DNA of 64,000 nt from Pseudomonadota bacterium (GCA_023428245.1 JAEYYX010000040.1:1-64000), one strand, 5' to 3'. Counted from the first letter of the stretch, positions 28,011-37,322 are shown. Notes: generated by a model not told the origin, from the letters alone. Translations and numbers: made by a program.

Positions 28011-28206
28011 GTCGACGAAGTTTTTTCGCAAAAGAGGCGTTTGAGGAGACGATGGCGGGCGGGTCGGGACAGGCGGGTGCGACTCTTTTTTGGCGGAGCG
28101 GCTCTGCCTGCTAGACTTGAGGGTCGGAACACCGAGGGGAGACGGAGAAGGTAACTTGGTCGAGGTAGAGAGGTCGGGAGAAGCAAGCCGAGAACCGAGG
28201 TCCCCG

Positions 28207-28593
28207 GTGGCCTCTTGGTTTGACGATTCCGCATGGCCGATTTTGAAGGTGCGCCTGCCGCCCTACCCGAGCGATGACGATCTGACGCACTACTTTCAGC
28301 TCCTCGCGAGCTATCGGAATCGCCGAGAGCCCTACGGGCTTCTCATGGACGTGACGCACGCGCGTTCCTTCTCCCCGACGCAGCGCAAAATGCAGGCGGA
28401 GTACATCCGGGACGGCCTTCCCCTGAGTCGCATCTATCTGAAAGCGATCGCTTACGTGGCGGAGACGGCCCTGAAGCGCGGCGCGATCACCGCGATCTAT
28501 TGGCTGGTCCCCCCCGCGAGCCCCTACCAGATCTTTGGGCAGCGCACGGAAGCGGAGCGGTGGCTCGCCGGGCAGCTCGGACTGCCGCAGTAG
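28207..28593 (+). CDS. Small SpoIIAA/STAS-like protein (tentative)
   Basis: A roughly 128-residue soluble protein. The pattern (ILKVRLPPYPSDDDLTHYF, then PYGLLMDVTHARSF, a central helix AEYIRDGLPLSRIYLKAIAYV, and AITAIYWLVPP) alternates strands and helices like the STAS/SpoIIAA-like proteins common in myxobacteria. GTG 28207 follows GAGG at suitable spacing. TTG 28156 after GGAGAAGG is an alternative with 17 more residues. The function is unknown. Confidence 0.55.
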   Translation: MASWFDDSAWPILKVRLPPYPSDDDLTHYFQLLASYRNRREPYGLLMDVTHARSFSPTQRKMQAEYIRDGLPLSRIYLKAIAYVAETALKRGAITAIYWLVPPASPYQIFGQRTEAERWLAGQLGLPQ

Positions 28594-28623
28594 CTTGCTC
28601 GGGATTCGCGGAGCTGCGTTCCT

Positions 28624-29286
28624 TCAGTGCAGATGATCTTTCCGGCTCGCTAGTTTCGGGCGAGGCGCGTCGGCGATGGTCGGAGTGTCTTCGGGGGAGC
28701 CTGTCTTGGTCTTGTGTGGACCTCCGAGCCGGAGGCAAACGATCGCGGCGACGACACTCACGAGGGCGCTCGCCCATAACCCGAGCTCTTGGGACAGTCC
28801 GACGCTGAAATAGGCCGTTTCGAGCGGGGGCTTCAGCACGAGCACAATCACCTCACAGGCGGTCATGAGCGCGAAGGTGAAAGCAACGGCGCGCACGCCG
28901 GTGAGCTCGTAGAGGCTTCGGCGCGAGAGGAGCAGCGGGATATTGAGGGCGAAGCCGAGCGCTCCGCCGAAGAGCCAAGGAGCGTTGCCTCGAGCCAAGT
29001 CGAAGCCGGACAGTCCGATCGGATCGGGACGCGTGAGCGAAAACCAGGGGAGGAAGAAGCAAACAAGGCCCAGGCCGCTCAGCAACAGGCCGAGGCCACG
29101 ACCGGCGCCGAGGAAGAAGAAATCGAAGCGGCGATCTTCCGGCGCCTCGGGGGCTTCCTCAGCGAGGGCCTCCGCGGAGGGCGGCAGAGAGGCGAGGGGG
29201 ACAAGGCCAATGTCGCAGTTCGGACAGCGTTCGGCTTCGTCGTCGCCGTAGAGCTCGCGACAAAAGGGACACGCCAGAAGCGCCAT
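28624..29286 (-). CDS. Zinc-ribbon integral membrane protein
   Basis: A 220-residue protein that begins with a zinc ribbon (ACPFCRELYG, then RCPNCDIGLV, four cysteines in two CxxC pairs). Four or so hydrophobic helices follow (GLGLLLSGLGLVCFFLPWF, LFGGALGFALNIPLLL, AVAFTFALMTACEVIVLVL, ALVSVVAAIVCL). Its role is unknown. It diverges from rnc, about 100 bases away, and converges with the small STAS-like gene. Confidence 0.75.
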   Translation of the reverse strand: MALLACPFCRELYGDDEAERCPNCDIGLVPLASLPPSAEALAEEAPEAPEDRRFDFFFLGAGRGLGLLLSGLGLVCFFLPWFSLTRPDPIGLSGFDLARGNAPWLFGGALGFALNIPLLLSRRSLYELTGVRAVAFTFALMTACEVIVLVLKPPLETAYFSVGLSQELGLWASALVSVVAAIVCLRLGGPHKTKTGSPEDTPTIADAPRPKLASRKDHLH

Positions 29287-29388
29287 GATCCGGTGAGGAT
29301 AGCCGATTCTGAGGCGACAGGCGCGGGTAGGAGGCTCTTGGTCCTTTCGCGGTTGCCACGAGGGCTCGCTCGATGTCTCCTGACCGCC

Positions 29389-30075
29389 GTGCCTGAGCTG
29401 GAAATCTTTGGGCTGGCCCCCGATTCGCCGCACCTCGCCGAGGCCCTGACGCATCCGAGTTACGCTCACGAGGTCCCTGGGACGCGGGACAATCAGCGAC
29501 TCGAGTTCCTGGGGGATTCGGTGCTGAACTTTGTCACGTCCCGGGCTCTCTTCGAGAGGTTCCCGGATGCGAACGAAGGCGAGCTGACGCGCCGGCGAGC
29601 CCAGATCGTCTCGACCGAGGCCCTCGCGCTCTTCGCTCGCAATCACGAAATTGGCGGCGGCCTGCGTTTCGGTCGCGGCGCAGCCCAGGCGGGGCTCACC
29701 GACTCGGACAATGTGCTCGCCGACGCCGTCGAAGCGCTCCTCGCGGCGACCTTCCTCGACCAGGGGCTCGCCGCAGCGGAGAGTGTAGGCTTACGCATTG
29801 TCGACTTTGCTCTTGAACATCCGGACGCGCGCTTCGAGCACGATCCGAAGAGCGAACTACAGATGCGGGCGCAGGCTCGCGGCAAGAAGGCGCCGACCTA
29901 CGAGGTGCTGAGCCAAGTGGGTCCGCAGCACGACTGTGTGTTCGAGGTGAGTGTACGTCTCGAGGGCCAGGAAGTGGGCAGAGGCAGCGGACGCTCGAAG
30001 AAGGCGGCCGAGAGAAGCGCCGCGCTCGACGCTCTTGCGCGGGAGCGCGCTCTTGCGCAGGAGAAGAAGTCCTGA
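29389..30075 (+). CDS. rnc: Ribonuclease III
   Basis: Cleaves double-stranded RNA in rRNA and mRNA processing. The 228-residue protein has the RNase III signature RLEFLGDSVLN near residues 35-45, the second acidic site in VLADAVEALLAATFLD, and a C-terminal dsRNA-binding domain (DPKSELQMRAQARGKKAPTY, then GRGSGRSKKAAERSAA). The usual NERLEFLGDS reads NQRLEFLGDS, so the first Glu, not a metal ligand, is Gln. GTG 29389 is chosen because it gives the standard N-terminus; no clear ribosome binding site is visible. Confidence 0.96.
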   Translation: MPELEIFGLAPDSPHLAEALTHPSYAHEVPGTRDNQRLEFLGDSVLNFVTSRALFERFPDANEGELTRRRAQIVSTEALALFARNHEIGGGLRFGRGAAQAGLTDSDNVLADAVEALLAATFLDQGLAAAESVGLRIVDFALEHPDARFEHDPKSELQMRAQARGKKAPTYEVLSQVGPQHDCVFEVSVRLEGQEVGRGSGRSKKAAERSAALDALARERALAQEKKS

Positions 30076-30488
30076 TGAATCGACGCGGATTTCTTGTGGG
30101 CAGCGCGGCGTCTTTGTGCTCCATCTTCTGGGCGTTGCCTAGCTTTGCGGGGACCTACCTCTATCGAGCGAGCGTCTTGGTCGACGGAGCGGATCGCGAG
30201 TCGTCGCTGCTTCGGAGGCGCCTCTTCGACAAAGATTTGGCCCGAGTTCTCCATCGAATCGCTCTGAGTCGCGTTGAGGCCGCTGGTCGCATGAGTGTTC
30301 CTCCGGAGGTCGCTAAGGCGCATCCGCACTGTCTCTTGGTCCTCGAGGCCTTTGAGCGAGCCGCGGACGCGGCGGTGCGCGGGGACAACGAAGGGTTCCT
30401 CGTGGCGCAGTCGAGAGCCCGCGCGGAGCTCGTCACACTTGTGAGCGTTCTCAAGGAACTCGGCTGGGAACTGCCGAAGGTCAGCTGA
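30075..30488 (+). CDS. Small exported protein (Tat-like signal)
   Basis: A 137-residue protein with NRRGFLVGSAASLCSIF at the N-terminus, resembling a Tat signal, and cleavage probably after SFAG. The mature part is a helical ~110-residue domain (FDKDLARVLHRIALSRVEAAGRM, then CLLVLEAFERAADAAVRG). No family is recognised. Its ATG overlaps the rnc stop (TGATG). It converges with the parvulin gene, two bases apart. Confidence 0.6.
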   Translation: MNRRGFLVGSAASLCSIFWALPSFAGTYLYRASVLVDGADRESSLLRRRLFDKDLARVLHRIALSRVEAAGRMSVPPEVAKAHPHCLLVLEAFERAADAAVRGDNEGFLVAQSRARAELVTLVSVLKELGWELPKVS

Positions 30489-30490
30489 GC

Positions 30491-31354
30491 TCAGCGCCGA
30501 AGCGACTTCTGCGCGTCTTGGTAGAGGGCGAGCTTGTTCGGATTGAACTCGCGCAGCTGCGTCTTACGCAGGTCATCCATCAGCGTCCGGAGAAGCTCGT
30601 AGCGCCGGGCTTCGTCGACGCGGAGGCTGAGATCGGCGCGGACGTCTTCGAAGGTCTGTTCGAGTTTGGCGCGAGTGCCCCGGCGCCAGATGAGCGCGAA
30701 TTTTGAGCCTTCGGGGACGAGCTGTCGGAGCACTTCGCCGTCTTTGAGTCGGGTCGCCGCTGCGTAGAGGGCCGGATCGGCGCGGACCTCGGGGAGGTCC
30801 GTGCCGCCGTCGGGGCCGACGAAGCCGAGATCGCCGCCACGCTCGTGAGTAGCGCGATCGACCGAGAGCTCCCGCGCTCGAGCGCGCCAGTCTTTCAGGG
30901 TGACGACTTCAGGAAGAGCAGCGACGGCCGCTCGTCCTGCTTCTTCGCTCTCCAGCAAGATGCGAAAGATGCGGATCGCCTCAGGGCGGACGAATTCGCT
31001 GATGTCTTTCTCATAAGCGGCTCGAAGCTCGCCCTCGCTCAGAGGCGACAACGTTCGACCGAGGTCTGCGTAGAGTTCGTCGAGCAAGAGCTCCCGGCGT
31101 ACGCGCAGGAACCCGGGGCGCGCATCGAGACCGATCGCGCTGGCGTCGCGAGCCAGACGGAATCCGTCGAGCCAGGCTCCCTCGAAGCAAGGAACACCTG
31201 CGCCGCGGCAGCTCCCGATCGCTCTGACCACAGCGAGCTCCGGGACAGGCTCGGGGCCGAGCAGGACTCGGGGCGCGCCCTCAGCTCCGGCAACGCCCGC
31301 GAGCAAGAGAAGCGCCAGAGAGGCCTTGAAATGACGAACAGCTCGGAGCCCCAT
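30491..31354 (-). CDS. Parvulin-like peptidyl-prolyl isomerase, exported
   Basis: A 287-residue protein with a signal peptide (FKASLALLLLAGVAGAEG). A SurA/PrsA-like helical N-terminal region (LLLDELYADLGRTL, then LRAAYEKDISEFVRPEAIRI) precedes a parvulin domain at about 125-230 (IFRILLES, ELSVDRATHERGGDLGFV, LKDGEVLRQLVPEGSKFALIW). It probably assists folding of outer-membrane or periplasmic proteins. It lies 60 bases downstream of the DNA methyltransferase gene on the same strand. Confidence 0.82.
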   Translation of the reverse strand: MGLRAVRHFKASLALLLLAGVAGAEGAPRVLLGPEPVPELAVVRAIGSCRGAGVPCFEGAWLDGFRLARDASAIGLDARPGFLRVRRELLLDELYADLGRTLSPLSEGELRAAYEKDISEFVRPEAIRIFRILLESEEAGRAAVAALPEVVTLKDWRARARELSVDRATHERGGDLGFVGPDGGTDLPEVRADPALYAAATRLKDGEVLRQLVPEGSKFALIWRRGTRAKLEQTFEDVRADLSLRVDEARRYELLRTLMDDLRKTQLREFNPNKLALYQDAQKSLRR

Positions 31355-31414
31355 CGGTATGCCCCGGGGACGCTCGCGAATTTTCGGGCCCGCGACAAGC
31401 TTTGGCCCAGGACC

Positions 31415-32335
31415 TCAGGAACCCGTCGCGGACAGAGCGCGCTTGGTCGCCCGCGGGGTCGCGAGGGGACGCGAGAAAGCGAGCTCTTGAGTTTGGATCG
31501 CGTAACCCGCGGTGGCGAAGCGCTCTCGACAGATGGCGTGGGAGGCGTCGCCCTCGTCGATGCCGATCGCGCGTCGACCGAGCTCAGCCGCGGCCAAGAT
31601 GGTCGTCCCGCTGCCCATATAAGGGTCGAGCACCAAGTCGCCGGGGTTCGTACACGCTTCGAGCCAGCGGCGGAGCAGCGCGAGAGGTTTCTGAGTCGGG
31701 TAGCCGGTGCGCTCCTTCGAGACAGGGGCGACGATCCCGATCTCCCAGACGTCCCCGAGAGGAACGCCAGGGCTCGCTTCGAGGGTCGTGCTCGAACGGA
31801 GGCGCTTTCCGCCCTCATCGACGACGGCGCGCTGCTTCTTGTCGCCCCAAGTCTTCAGCGTGGAGGCGGCGAGAGGCTCGAAGAGCTGATTGTAGCGAGG
31901 GTCGACGCTCGGGTCTTTGACGTAGCGGAGCATGACGTCATGAACCTTCTGGAAGTTGCGCGTCTTCGAGGGCCAGCGCCGGTATCTCCAGACGACTTCA
32001 CTCGCGAAAGCTTCGATCCCAAAGATCTCATCGAGCAGAACTTTGATGTAGTGGCTCGTCTTCGGATCGACGTGCACAACGAGGGAGCCATGAGGAGCGA
32101 GCAGCTCGCGCACCCGACTCAGACGCTCCCGCAGGTGAGCGAGGTAATCGGATAGACTCGGCCAACGATCGTCAAAAGCCAGGTCGCCGCCCCGGGGAGC
32201 GCGGTCGAGGACGCGATGGGGTCGACCTGTCCAGAACGGCGGGTCGAGGTATGCGAAGGTGACTTGGCCTCGGACCTCCGGGTCTTCCCCGAGGCAGGTC
32301 AGCGCCGCCGCGTTGTCCCCGCGGATGATGCGCAC
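31415..32335 (-). CDS. Site-specific DNA methyltransferase (N4/N6 type)
   Basis: A roughly 306-residue amino-methyltransferase. The catalytic DPPF motif is in FAYLDPPFWTG near the N-terminus. The SAM-binding DPYMGSGTTILAAAELGRRAIGID lies near the C-terminus, giving the beta-type order (catalytic motif first). WRYRRWPSKTRNFQKVHDVML and YPTQKPLALL are typical. GTG 32335 has AAGGA eight bases upstream; an upstream TTG at 32497 would add 54 low-complexity residues. No restriction endonuclease lies beside it, so it may be an orphan regulatory methylase. Confidence 0.9.
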   Translation of the reverse strand: MRIIRGDNAAALTCLGEDPEVRGQVTFAYLDPPFWTGRPHRVLDRAPRGGDLAFDDRWPSLSDYLAHLRERLSRVRELLAPHGSLVVHVDPKTSHYIKVLLDEIFGIEAFASEVVWRYRRWPSKTRNFQKVHDVMLRYVKDPSVDPRYNQLFEPLAASTLKTWGDKKQRAVVDEGGKRLRSSTTLEASPGVPLGDVWEIGIVAPVSKERTGYPTQKPLALLRRWLEACTNPGDLVLDPYMGSGTTILAAAELGRRAIGIDEGDASHAICRERFATAGYAIQTQELAFSRPLATPRATKRALSATGS

Positions 32336-32580
32336 GGGAGCGTCCTTTTTGCCCTTGGTCGGGCTGAACCGAGGCCGAGAAAGGCCGGGGGCGCCAGAGA
32401 GGCCCTGGAGAGCGGCATTTTCTGGGGTAAGGACGAGAAAGGGCTGACCTGAGGGCCTCACCCGACAAGGATGCACAATGTAGGTTGAGGTGGACAAGAA
32501 ATCAGGAGGCGCCCGTTCGGTCTCGCCGCGGGCCGTCGGCTTTTTGCGATGAGCGCTGCCTCCTCTATCTTTCGCCCCGG

Positions 32581-33036
32581 ATGCGCACCCGATTTCTCGC
32601 CGCCTGCGCTCTCGTGCTCATCGGGTTGACCCCTGCCTGTAAGAGCAAGCCCGCTCCCGAGACCCCTGAGACAGTCATCCGAGCGTTCCTCGACGCGATG
32701 AAGAAGAACCACGGCGATCCGAAGGTTGCCGAACAGATCTACCGTCTACTCTGGCAGCCTGCGCGCAAGAACCTCGAAGACCGGGCCCGTCGCGCAAGTG
32801 CCCTCTCAGGGCGCCCTGTGCATCCGAGCGAGATGATCGTCCCCTCGTGGTTTACGCTCAGGACGACCGACGGCCCCATTCGCACGCGCATCGAGCCTCC
32901 CTGGGCTGAAGTCACCTTTGGTGACGGCCCGAACGCGACGCGCGCGCGCTTGCTGCTGGAAGAGGGGCACTATCGCGTCGCCCTCGAGCTCCCCGCGCCC
33001 GCGCCGATTCGCTCTCGCCCGAGCGCAGGCGATTGA
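32581..33036 (+). CDS. Small hypothetical lipoprotein
   Basis: A 151-residue protein with a lipobox at LTPAC (Cys near residue 20). The mature domain starts PETVIRAFLDAMKKNHGDPKVAEQIY and ends in a Pro-rich tail. The fold looks like a small NTF2/DUF4878-type alpha+beta domain, but this is a guess. It diverges from the methyltransferase gene. Confidence 0.65.
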   Translation: MRTRFLAACALVLIGLTPACKSKPAPETPETVIRAFLDAMKKNHGDPKVAEQIYRLLWQPARKNLEDRARRASALSGRPVHPSEMIVPSWFTLRTTDGPIRTRIEPPWAEVTFGDGPNATRARLLLEEGHYRVALELPAPAPIRSRPSAGD

Positions 33037-33444
33037 GCCTTTTTCTTTTGGCCCCGGTCCATCACCTCTGAGTGAGCCCGGAAGAGCCTTTGTCTGAGCG
33101 CGCCTTCTCGCCTCTTCGAGCCCTGCCTCCGGCAGCCCACACATTCCTCACAGCCCCCCGCGCAGTGGCGCCGCCGCGCGCCTGTCGGCGCGCTCCCGCA
33201 GCCTCCGCTCGCCCCAACGAAATTTGAGCGAGCCCAGCAGTTTCCCGAAAGTGTCGCTCGCCCACGACATCGCAGCACAGCGACGACAAGTGTGCGCGCT
33301 CACATATGGAGGCACGGCGAAATATTCCGCTCCACCTGCCTCGTCCCTGGACCGTTCGGAAATGCGCAGCCTTTGCGCTGGCAGCCTCATTCCGCCATCT
33401 TAGACTTCTTGCTTGGGGGGTCCCCGCCTTCCTCAGAACATCCC
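33037..33444. other. Intergenic region upstream of the DUF1552 gene
   Basis: 408 bases, C-rich, with no convincing gene. Its left end holds one 32-bp repeat copy (listed separately). It must also contain the promoter of the DUF1552-DUF1592 operon; no clear -35/-10 was recognised. Confidence 0.5.
33048..33079 (+). repeat. Dispersed 32-bp repeat, left copy
   Basis: Core GCCCCGGTCCATCAC at 33051-33065, extended to 32 bp. It matches the inverted copy at 37502-37533 in 30 of 32 positions; the 15-bp core recurs at 12867-12881. Confidence 0.85.
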
Positions 33445-34956
33445 ATGAAAAGTGAAGCCAAACTCTCGCGGCGCGTCCTGTTCAAAGCCCTCAGCATGGG
33501 CATCGCGGCGCCCCTCGCGTTTCGGTTCTCCCAGTTAGCGCTCGCACAACAGGCGCGTCCGAAGCGACTCATCCTTTATTACTTCCCGCACGGCGGCCCC
33601 ATGGAGCATTTGGACATGGAGCCCTACCTCATGAAGGGCAACGCTCTCTTCAAAGATTTCGGAGTGGACCCGAAGAATCCGAAGCCCGGGACCCATGTCG
33701 TTGAGGATTACAAGCTGCAGACGCGAAGCGGCATCAGCATTTTGGATTCGCTCGCCCCCTATCGGAATCAGCTCTCGGTGATTCGTGGCCTCTACCAATC
33801 AGGTGAGTTCCAGACGCATGACAGCATTCGCGCGATCCTGACCGGAGACGGACAAGGTTCTTCGCTGGATCAGATGGTCGCTGATGAGCTCGGCTTGCAG
33901 AGCCTGTTCCTCGGCTGCGTCACGCGCACCAACGCGCAGCTCGACACGACGAACGGCGTCTTGTCGAGGAACGCTGCGGGTTGGCGCATGCCTGAGAACG
34001 ACATCGTCAAAGCCTACGACAGCCTCTTTAGCGGTGCGGTTTCGGATCCGGGTACAGGTCCCGACGAGTCGACCTTCCGGAAAGCCGCTCTCGACTTGAC
34101 GATGGGAGAGATCAGGGAGCTGCGTCAGGCGGTTTCCGGTCTGACTCAGGAAGAGACAAAGCTGTCGGCACACCTCGCGGCCCTCGAGAACATCAAGGCC
34201 AAGGGAGGACTCGGCCCGGTGCAGGGCGAAGGCTGTATGGCCACGCCGCCGGTCGCTCACATGGATGAGTGGAGAGCCGCCAAGGCTTCCTACATGTCGA
34301 ACGATGGGACCGAGTACTGGCAAGACGGGAGCATCGATTGGCGACCTTCTGAGCAGGAGAAGAAGACCAACTTCACGAAGCTCGCGGAGAGCCAAGCGGA
34401 GCTCGCGGCCTACGCGGTCCTCTGCGGCGGCGCTCAGGTGGTCACGGTCCAGAACGGCTGGGCGAGCTGCGACTACGCATTGCCCCAGCTTCTTCCTCAC
34501 CGTCAGGGGGAATCGTATCACAATCAAGTGTCTCACGTGAGTTATGGCGGAGACCTTCAGTTCGCGCCCCGCATCGACTTGGCGACCGTTCAAGGATGGT
34601 TCATTTCGCGCGTTGCACGTATGTGCGAGATTCTGAACCAACCCGATCCGCTCGATCCAGAGCATACGGCCCTCGAAAACACGATGATCTACGTGTTCAG
34701 CGAGATCGGCGACAGCAACATGCACAACAAGGCCCTTGAGCTGAACTGGGGTACGCAAGGCGATGACCAGATTTTTGGCTATTACCCGGCGTTCGTCGTC
34801 GGTGGTGGCGGCGGCGCGCTCCAGCCTGGTCGTCTGATCACCGTCGATAATCGACCGATGGCGGACCTGCTTTTGACCTTGGCCAAAGCGATGGGGTCGG
34901 GCGCCACCAGCTTCAACGGAATGAGCACCGGAGTGTTCAAGGAGCTGCTCGTATGA
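33445..34956 (+). CDS. DUF1552 protein with Tat-like signal
   Basis: A 503-residue DUF1552 protein. The N-terminus has SRRVLFKALSMGIAAPLAF, a twin-Arg type export signal, followed by RLILYYFPHGGPMEHLDM, the characteristic opening of the family. FSEIGDSNMHN near the C-terminus and NRPMADLLLTLAKAMG are also typical. The family resembles DUF1501/sulfatase-fold secreted proteins. It is almost always paired with a DUF1592-type cytochrome-like protein, as here with a four-base overlap. The function is unknown; a periplasmic location is likely. Confidence 0.9.
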   Translation: MKSEAKLSRRVLFKALSMGIAAPLAFRFSQLALAQQARPKRLILYYFPHGGPMEHLDMEPYLMKGNALFKDFGVDPKNPKPGTHVVEDYKLQTRSGISILDSLAPYRNQLSVIRGLYQSGEFQTHDSIRAILTGDGQGSSLDQMVADELGLQSLFLGCVTRTNAQLDTTNGVLSRNAAGWRMPENDIVKAYDSLFSGAVSDPGTGPDESTFRKAALDLTMGEIRELRQAVSGLTQEETKLSAHLAALENIKAKGGLGPVQGEGCMATPPVAHMDEWRAAKASYMSNDGTEYWQDGSIDWRPSEQEKKTNFTKLAESQAELAAYAVLCGGAQVVTVQNGWASCDYALPQLLPHRQGESYHNQVSHVSYGGDLQFAPRIDLATVQGWFISRVARMCEILNQPDPLDPEHTALENTMIYVFSEIGDSNMHNKALELNWGTQGDDQIFGYYPAFVVGGGGGALQPGRLITVDNRPMADLLLTLAKAMGSGATSFNGMSTGVFKELLV

Positions 34957-36716
34957 TCGCGCGGAAGGAGACGAAGATGCGCGGCGCTCGCTTTGCGCTC
35001 ATGTTCGCCGCACCGGCGCTCCTCGCGGCTGTTGCGTGTGGTGCGGATCCGGTCGTCGGTGATGGACCGGATGACTCTGATGCTGTTGTGGGTACGGGAG
35101 GCGACGGAAACCCTGGTACCGGCGCGACGGGCAACGGTGGCGGTGGCGGCGGCGGCAACCCGGGCGGCAGCGGTGGGAGCGGTGGCTCCGTCAGGCCTCC
35201 GGAGCTCCCGAGCGCCTGCGAAGGGTCGAAGCCCGGGTCACGGCTTCTGCGTCGTCTCACCCAGCTGGAGCTCATGAACACGCACGCGTCCGTCTTCGGT
35301 GACGCTGCAGCGGCCGCCACGGCGCGCCTTCCTGGCGATCCGATCGAGAAGATTCGCCTCTCGAACGACGCGGCGCTTCTCTCGATGAACCAAGACACCG
35401 CTCAGGCGGTCTTGGATCGAGCGGAGGAGATCGCGGACCTTGTGACCGCGCAAAATACCCTCCAGGGCCAGCTCTCCTGTGCGGCGTCGAGCCCCGACGA
35501 GACCTGCGCCGGTGAGTTCATCCGGAAGTACGGTGAGTCGCTCTTCCGCAAGCCTCTCACGCAGACGGAAGTCGATCGTTACCTCGGGCTCCATAGGAGC
35601 GTCTCGACCGCCTCGGACTTCCAGGCCGGCCTCAAGTGGACTTTGGTCGCGCTGATCCAATCGCCCTACGCAGTATATCGCTCGGAGCTCGGTGAAGGCG
35701 GGAAGCTGACGCCCTACGAGATCGCCTCGGAGCTCTCTTACGACTACGCGGGAGGCCCGCCGAGCGCTGAGCTCTTGGCGCTCGCCGTGAACGGGAGCCT
35801 GAATGATCCCGAGGTACGCTATCAGGAAGCCAAGAAGCTCCTTGCGAGCGAGAGTGGTCTCAAAGTCGTCCTGAAGTTCTTCGAGGAATGGGCCGACTAC
35901 AAGACGGTGCTCACGGCCCAGCGCCTCGACACGACGAACCAGTTCGAGGGCGTGCGCCAGAAGATGGTGCGCGAGACCGAGCAGTTCCTGCAGAAGTTGC
36001 TCTACGAAAAGGGTGGTAAACTTCCCGATCTGCTCACGGCGAACTACACGTACGCTGACCAGCAGCTCGCGTCGTATTACGGGTTCTCCGGCGGAGGCGG
36101 CGATTTGTCGAACGCCACCGCGACTGAGGTTCAGCGCAGCTACGGTCTCGGCCTCTTTGCTCAGGGCTCGGTGACGAGCGGCATGGCTTCGACCACTGTC
36201 ACCTCCCCGACCAAGCGAGGCCTCTTGCTCCTCAAGCGGCTCTTCTGTGAGACGCCCGGCCTCCCCCAGGCGGCCAACATCGATCTCGGGACGGGTGACC
36301 TAGAAGGGAACACGACGCGAGAGCGCCTCGAAAGGGCGCATCTCGGTGGACCCTGTGCGGAGTGCCACGCCGCCTTCGATCCCCTCGGGTTCAACTTCGA
36401 GCACATCGATCACGTGGGTCGTTACCGCGAGCAGGAGGTCAATAGTAAGGGAACCTTCCCGATCGATGCGACCGCAGCGGTGGCGAAGCTCGGCGGAGTC
36501 GAGACGGACGGGCAGGAAGAGCTGATGTTGGCTTTGGCGCAAAGCTCGGAAGTTCTCTCTTGCATCTCGGGGACGATGAGTCGTTATGTGTATGGGAGCG
36601 CTGGCTCTTGTCGCGATCCCCAGGCGCGCGGCCGGGCCATGGCTGGTGAGACGTCGATCGTCGACTATCTCGCCGAGCTCGCTCGCGAACCCCACTTCGT
36701 CGAGCGCCTCCCCTAA
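34953..36716 (+). CDS. DUF1592/DUF1588 lipoprotein with CxxCH motif
   Basis: A 587-residue protein with a lipobox at LLAAVAC (Cys near residue 29) and a Gly/Asn-rich linker to about residue 80. Domains follow in the family order. The DUF1587/1595-like region has SRLLRRLTQLELMNT and RKYGESLFRKPLT. DUF1592 spans the middle (PYAVYRSELGEGGKLTPYEIASELS). DUF1588 has KRGLLLLKRLFCETPG and GPCAECHAAFDPLGF, where CAECH is a heme-c-like CxxCH motif. DUF1585 is at the end (LAREPHFVERL). It overlaps the DUF1552 gene (ATGA). A secreted redox or polymer-degrading role has been suspected for such pairs; here it is inference. Confidence 0.9.
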   Translation: MIARKETKMRGARFALMFAAPALLAAVACGADPVVGDGPDDSDAVVGTGGDGNPGTGATGNGGGGGGGNPGGSGGSGGSVRPPELPSACEGSKPGSRLLRRLTQLELMNTHASVFGDAAAAATARLPGDPIEKIRLSNDAALLSMNQDTAQAVLDRAEEIADLVTAQNTLQGQLSCAASSPDETCAGEFIRKYGESLFRKPLTQTEVDRYLGLHRSVSTASDFQAGLKWTLVALIQSPYAVYRSELGEGGKLTPYEIASELSYDYAGGPPSAELLALAVNGSLNDPEVRYQEAKKLLASESGLKVVLKFFEEWADYKTVLTAQRLDTTNQFEGVRQKMVRETEQFLQKLLYEKGGKLPDLLTANYTYADQQLASYYGFSGGGGDLSNATATEVQRSYGLGLFAQGSVTSGMASTTVTSPTKRGLLLLKRLFCETPGLPQAANIDLGTGDLEGNTTRERLERAHLGGPCAECHAAFDPLGFNFEHIDHVGRYREQEVNSKGTFPIDATAAVAKLGGVETDGQEELMLALAQSSEVLSCISGTMSRYVYGSAGSCRDPQARGRAMAGETSIVDYLAELAREPHFVERLP

Positions 36717-36944
36717 TCAAGGGACGCGGAGCCGAGCCTTCGGGATACCTTGAGGGTTTGGCGGTCGCGAAAAAGGCTTACTTCATCGACGGCGGCGTGC
36801 GGCCCCAAAGGCCCGCGCCGCTCTTGTTGTTTCCGGGCAGGACCGAATGAGGAATGGCGTGAAGGGGAGCTCGGTTGCGCTGCGTGTAGGGCAGCGCGTG
36901 GCATTCGGGATGCGCTAGGTTGGGAGCGGCGGGAGAAGGCGACG

Positions 36945-37322
36945 ATGGCGGATTCGGTGAGGCAGGGAGAAATCTATTGGATCGAGCCGGAACATCTGCG
37001 CCCTTCTGTCGACGGCGTGGCTCATCCGCATGTCGTTGTGCAGGACGATGTCCTGAACTTGAGCCGGATTCCGACGACAGTCGTCTGTGGGATCTCGTCT
37101 CAGAAGAAGAAGGCCGAGGAACCAGGGAACATCTCGCTCGACGCCGGGGAAGGCGGGCTTGTGAAGGCGAGCGTCGTGGTCGTCTCTCAGGTCTCGACTG
37201 TCGATAAAGCGCAGCTCGGCGAGAGAGTGGGCACGTTGAGTCCGGGGCGCGTCGACCAGATCCTCGCGGGGCTCGAGAGCCTCGCGAGGAGGATGCGCGC
37301 GGGGGTGAAGTCGAGTGGGTGA
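36945..37322 (+). CDS. MazF/PemK-type toxin, no antitoxin seen
   Basis: A 125-residue MazF-family endoribonuclease-like protein. It shows GEIYWIEPE at the start, HVVVQDDVLNLSRIPTTVVCGISS, then GNISLDAGEGGLVKASVVVVSQVSTVDKAQLG and the closing VGTLSPGRVDQILAGL, a full-length match to the family pattern. GGAGAAGG precedes ATG 36945. The 228 bases upstream contain no MazE-like gene. Its last codons (GVKSSG) are part of a tandem duplication that continues after the stop. It may be solitary or controlled by a distant partner. Confidence 0.88.
   Translation: MADSVRQGEIYWIEPEHLRPSVDGVAHPHVVVQDDVLNLSRIPTTVVCGISSQKKKAEEPGNISLDAGEGGLVKASVVVVSQVSTVDKAQLGERVGTLSPGRVDQILAGLESLARRMRAGVKSSG

Noticed and set aside
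28789..29388. A long open frame upstream of and continuous with rnc
   Set aside because: It is the mirror of the zinc-ribbon membrane gene on the other strand; RNase III similarity begins only at about 29389.
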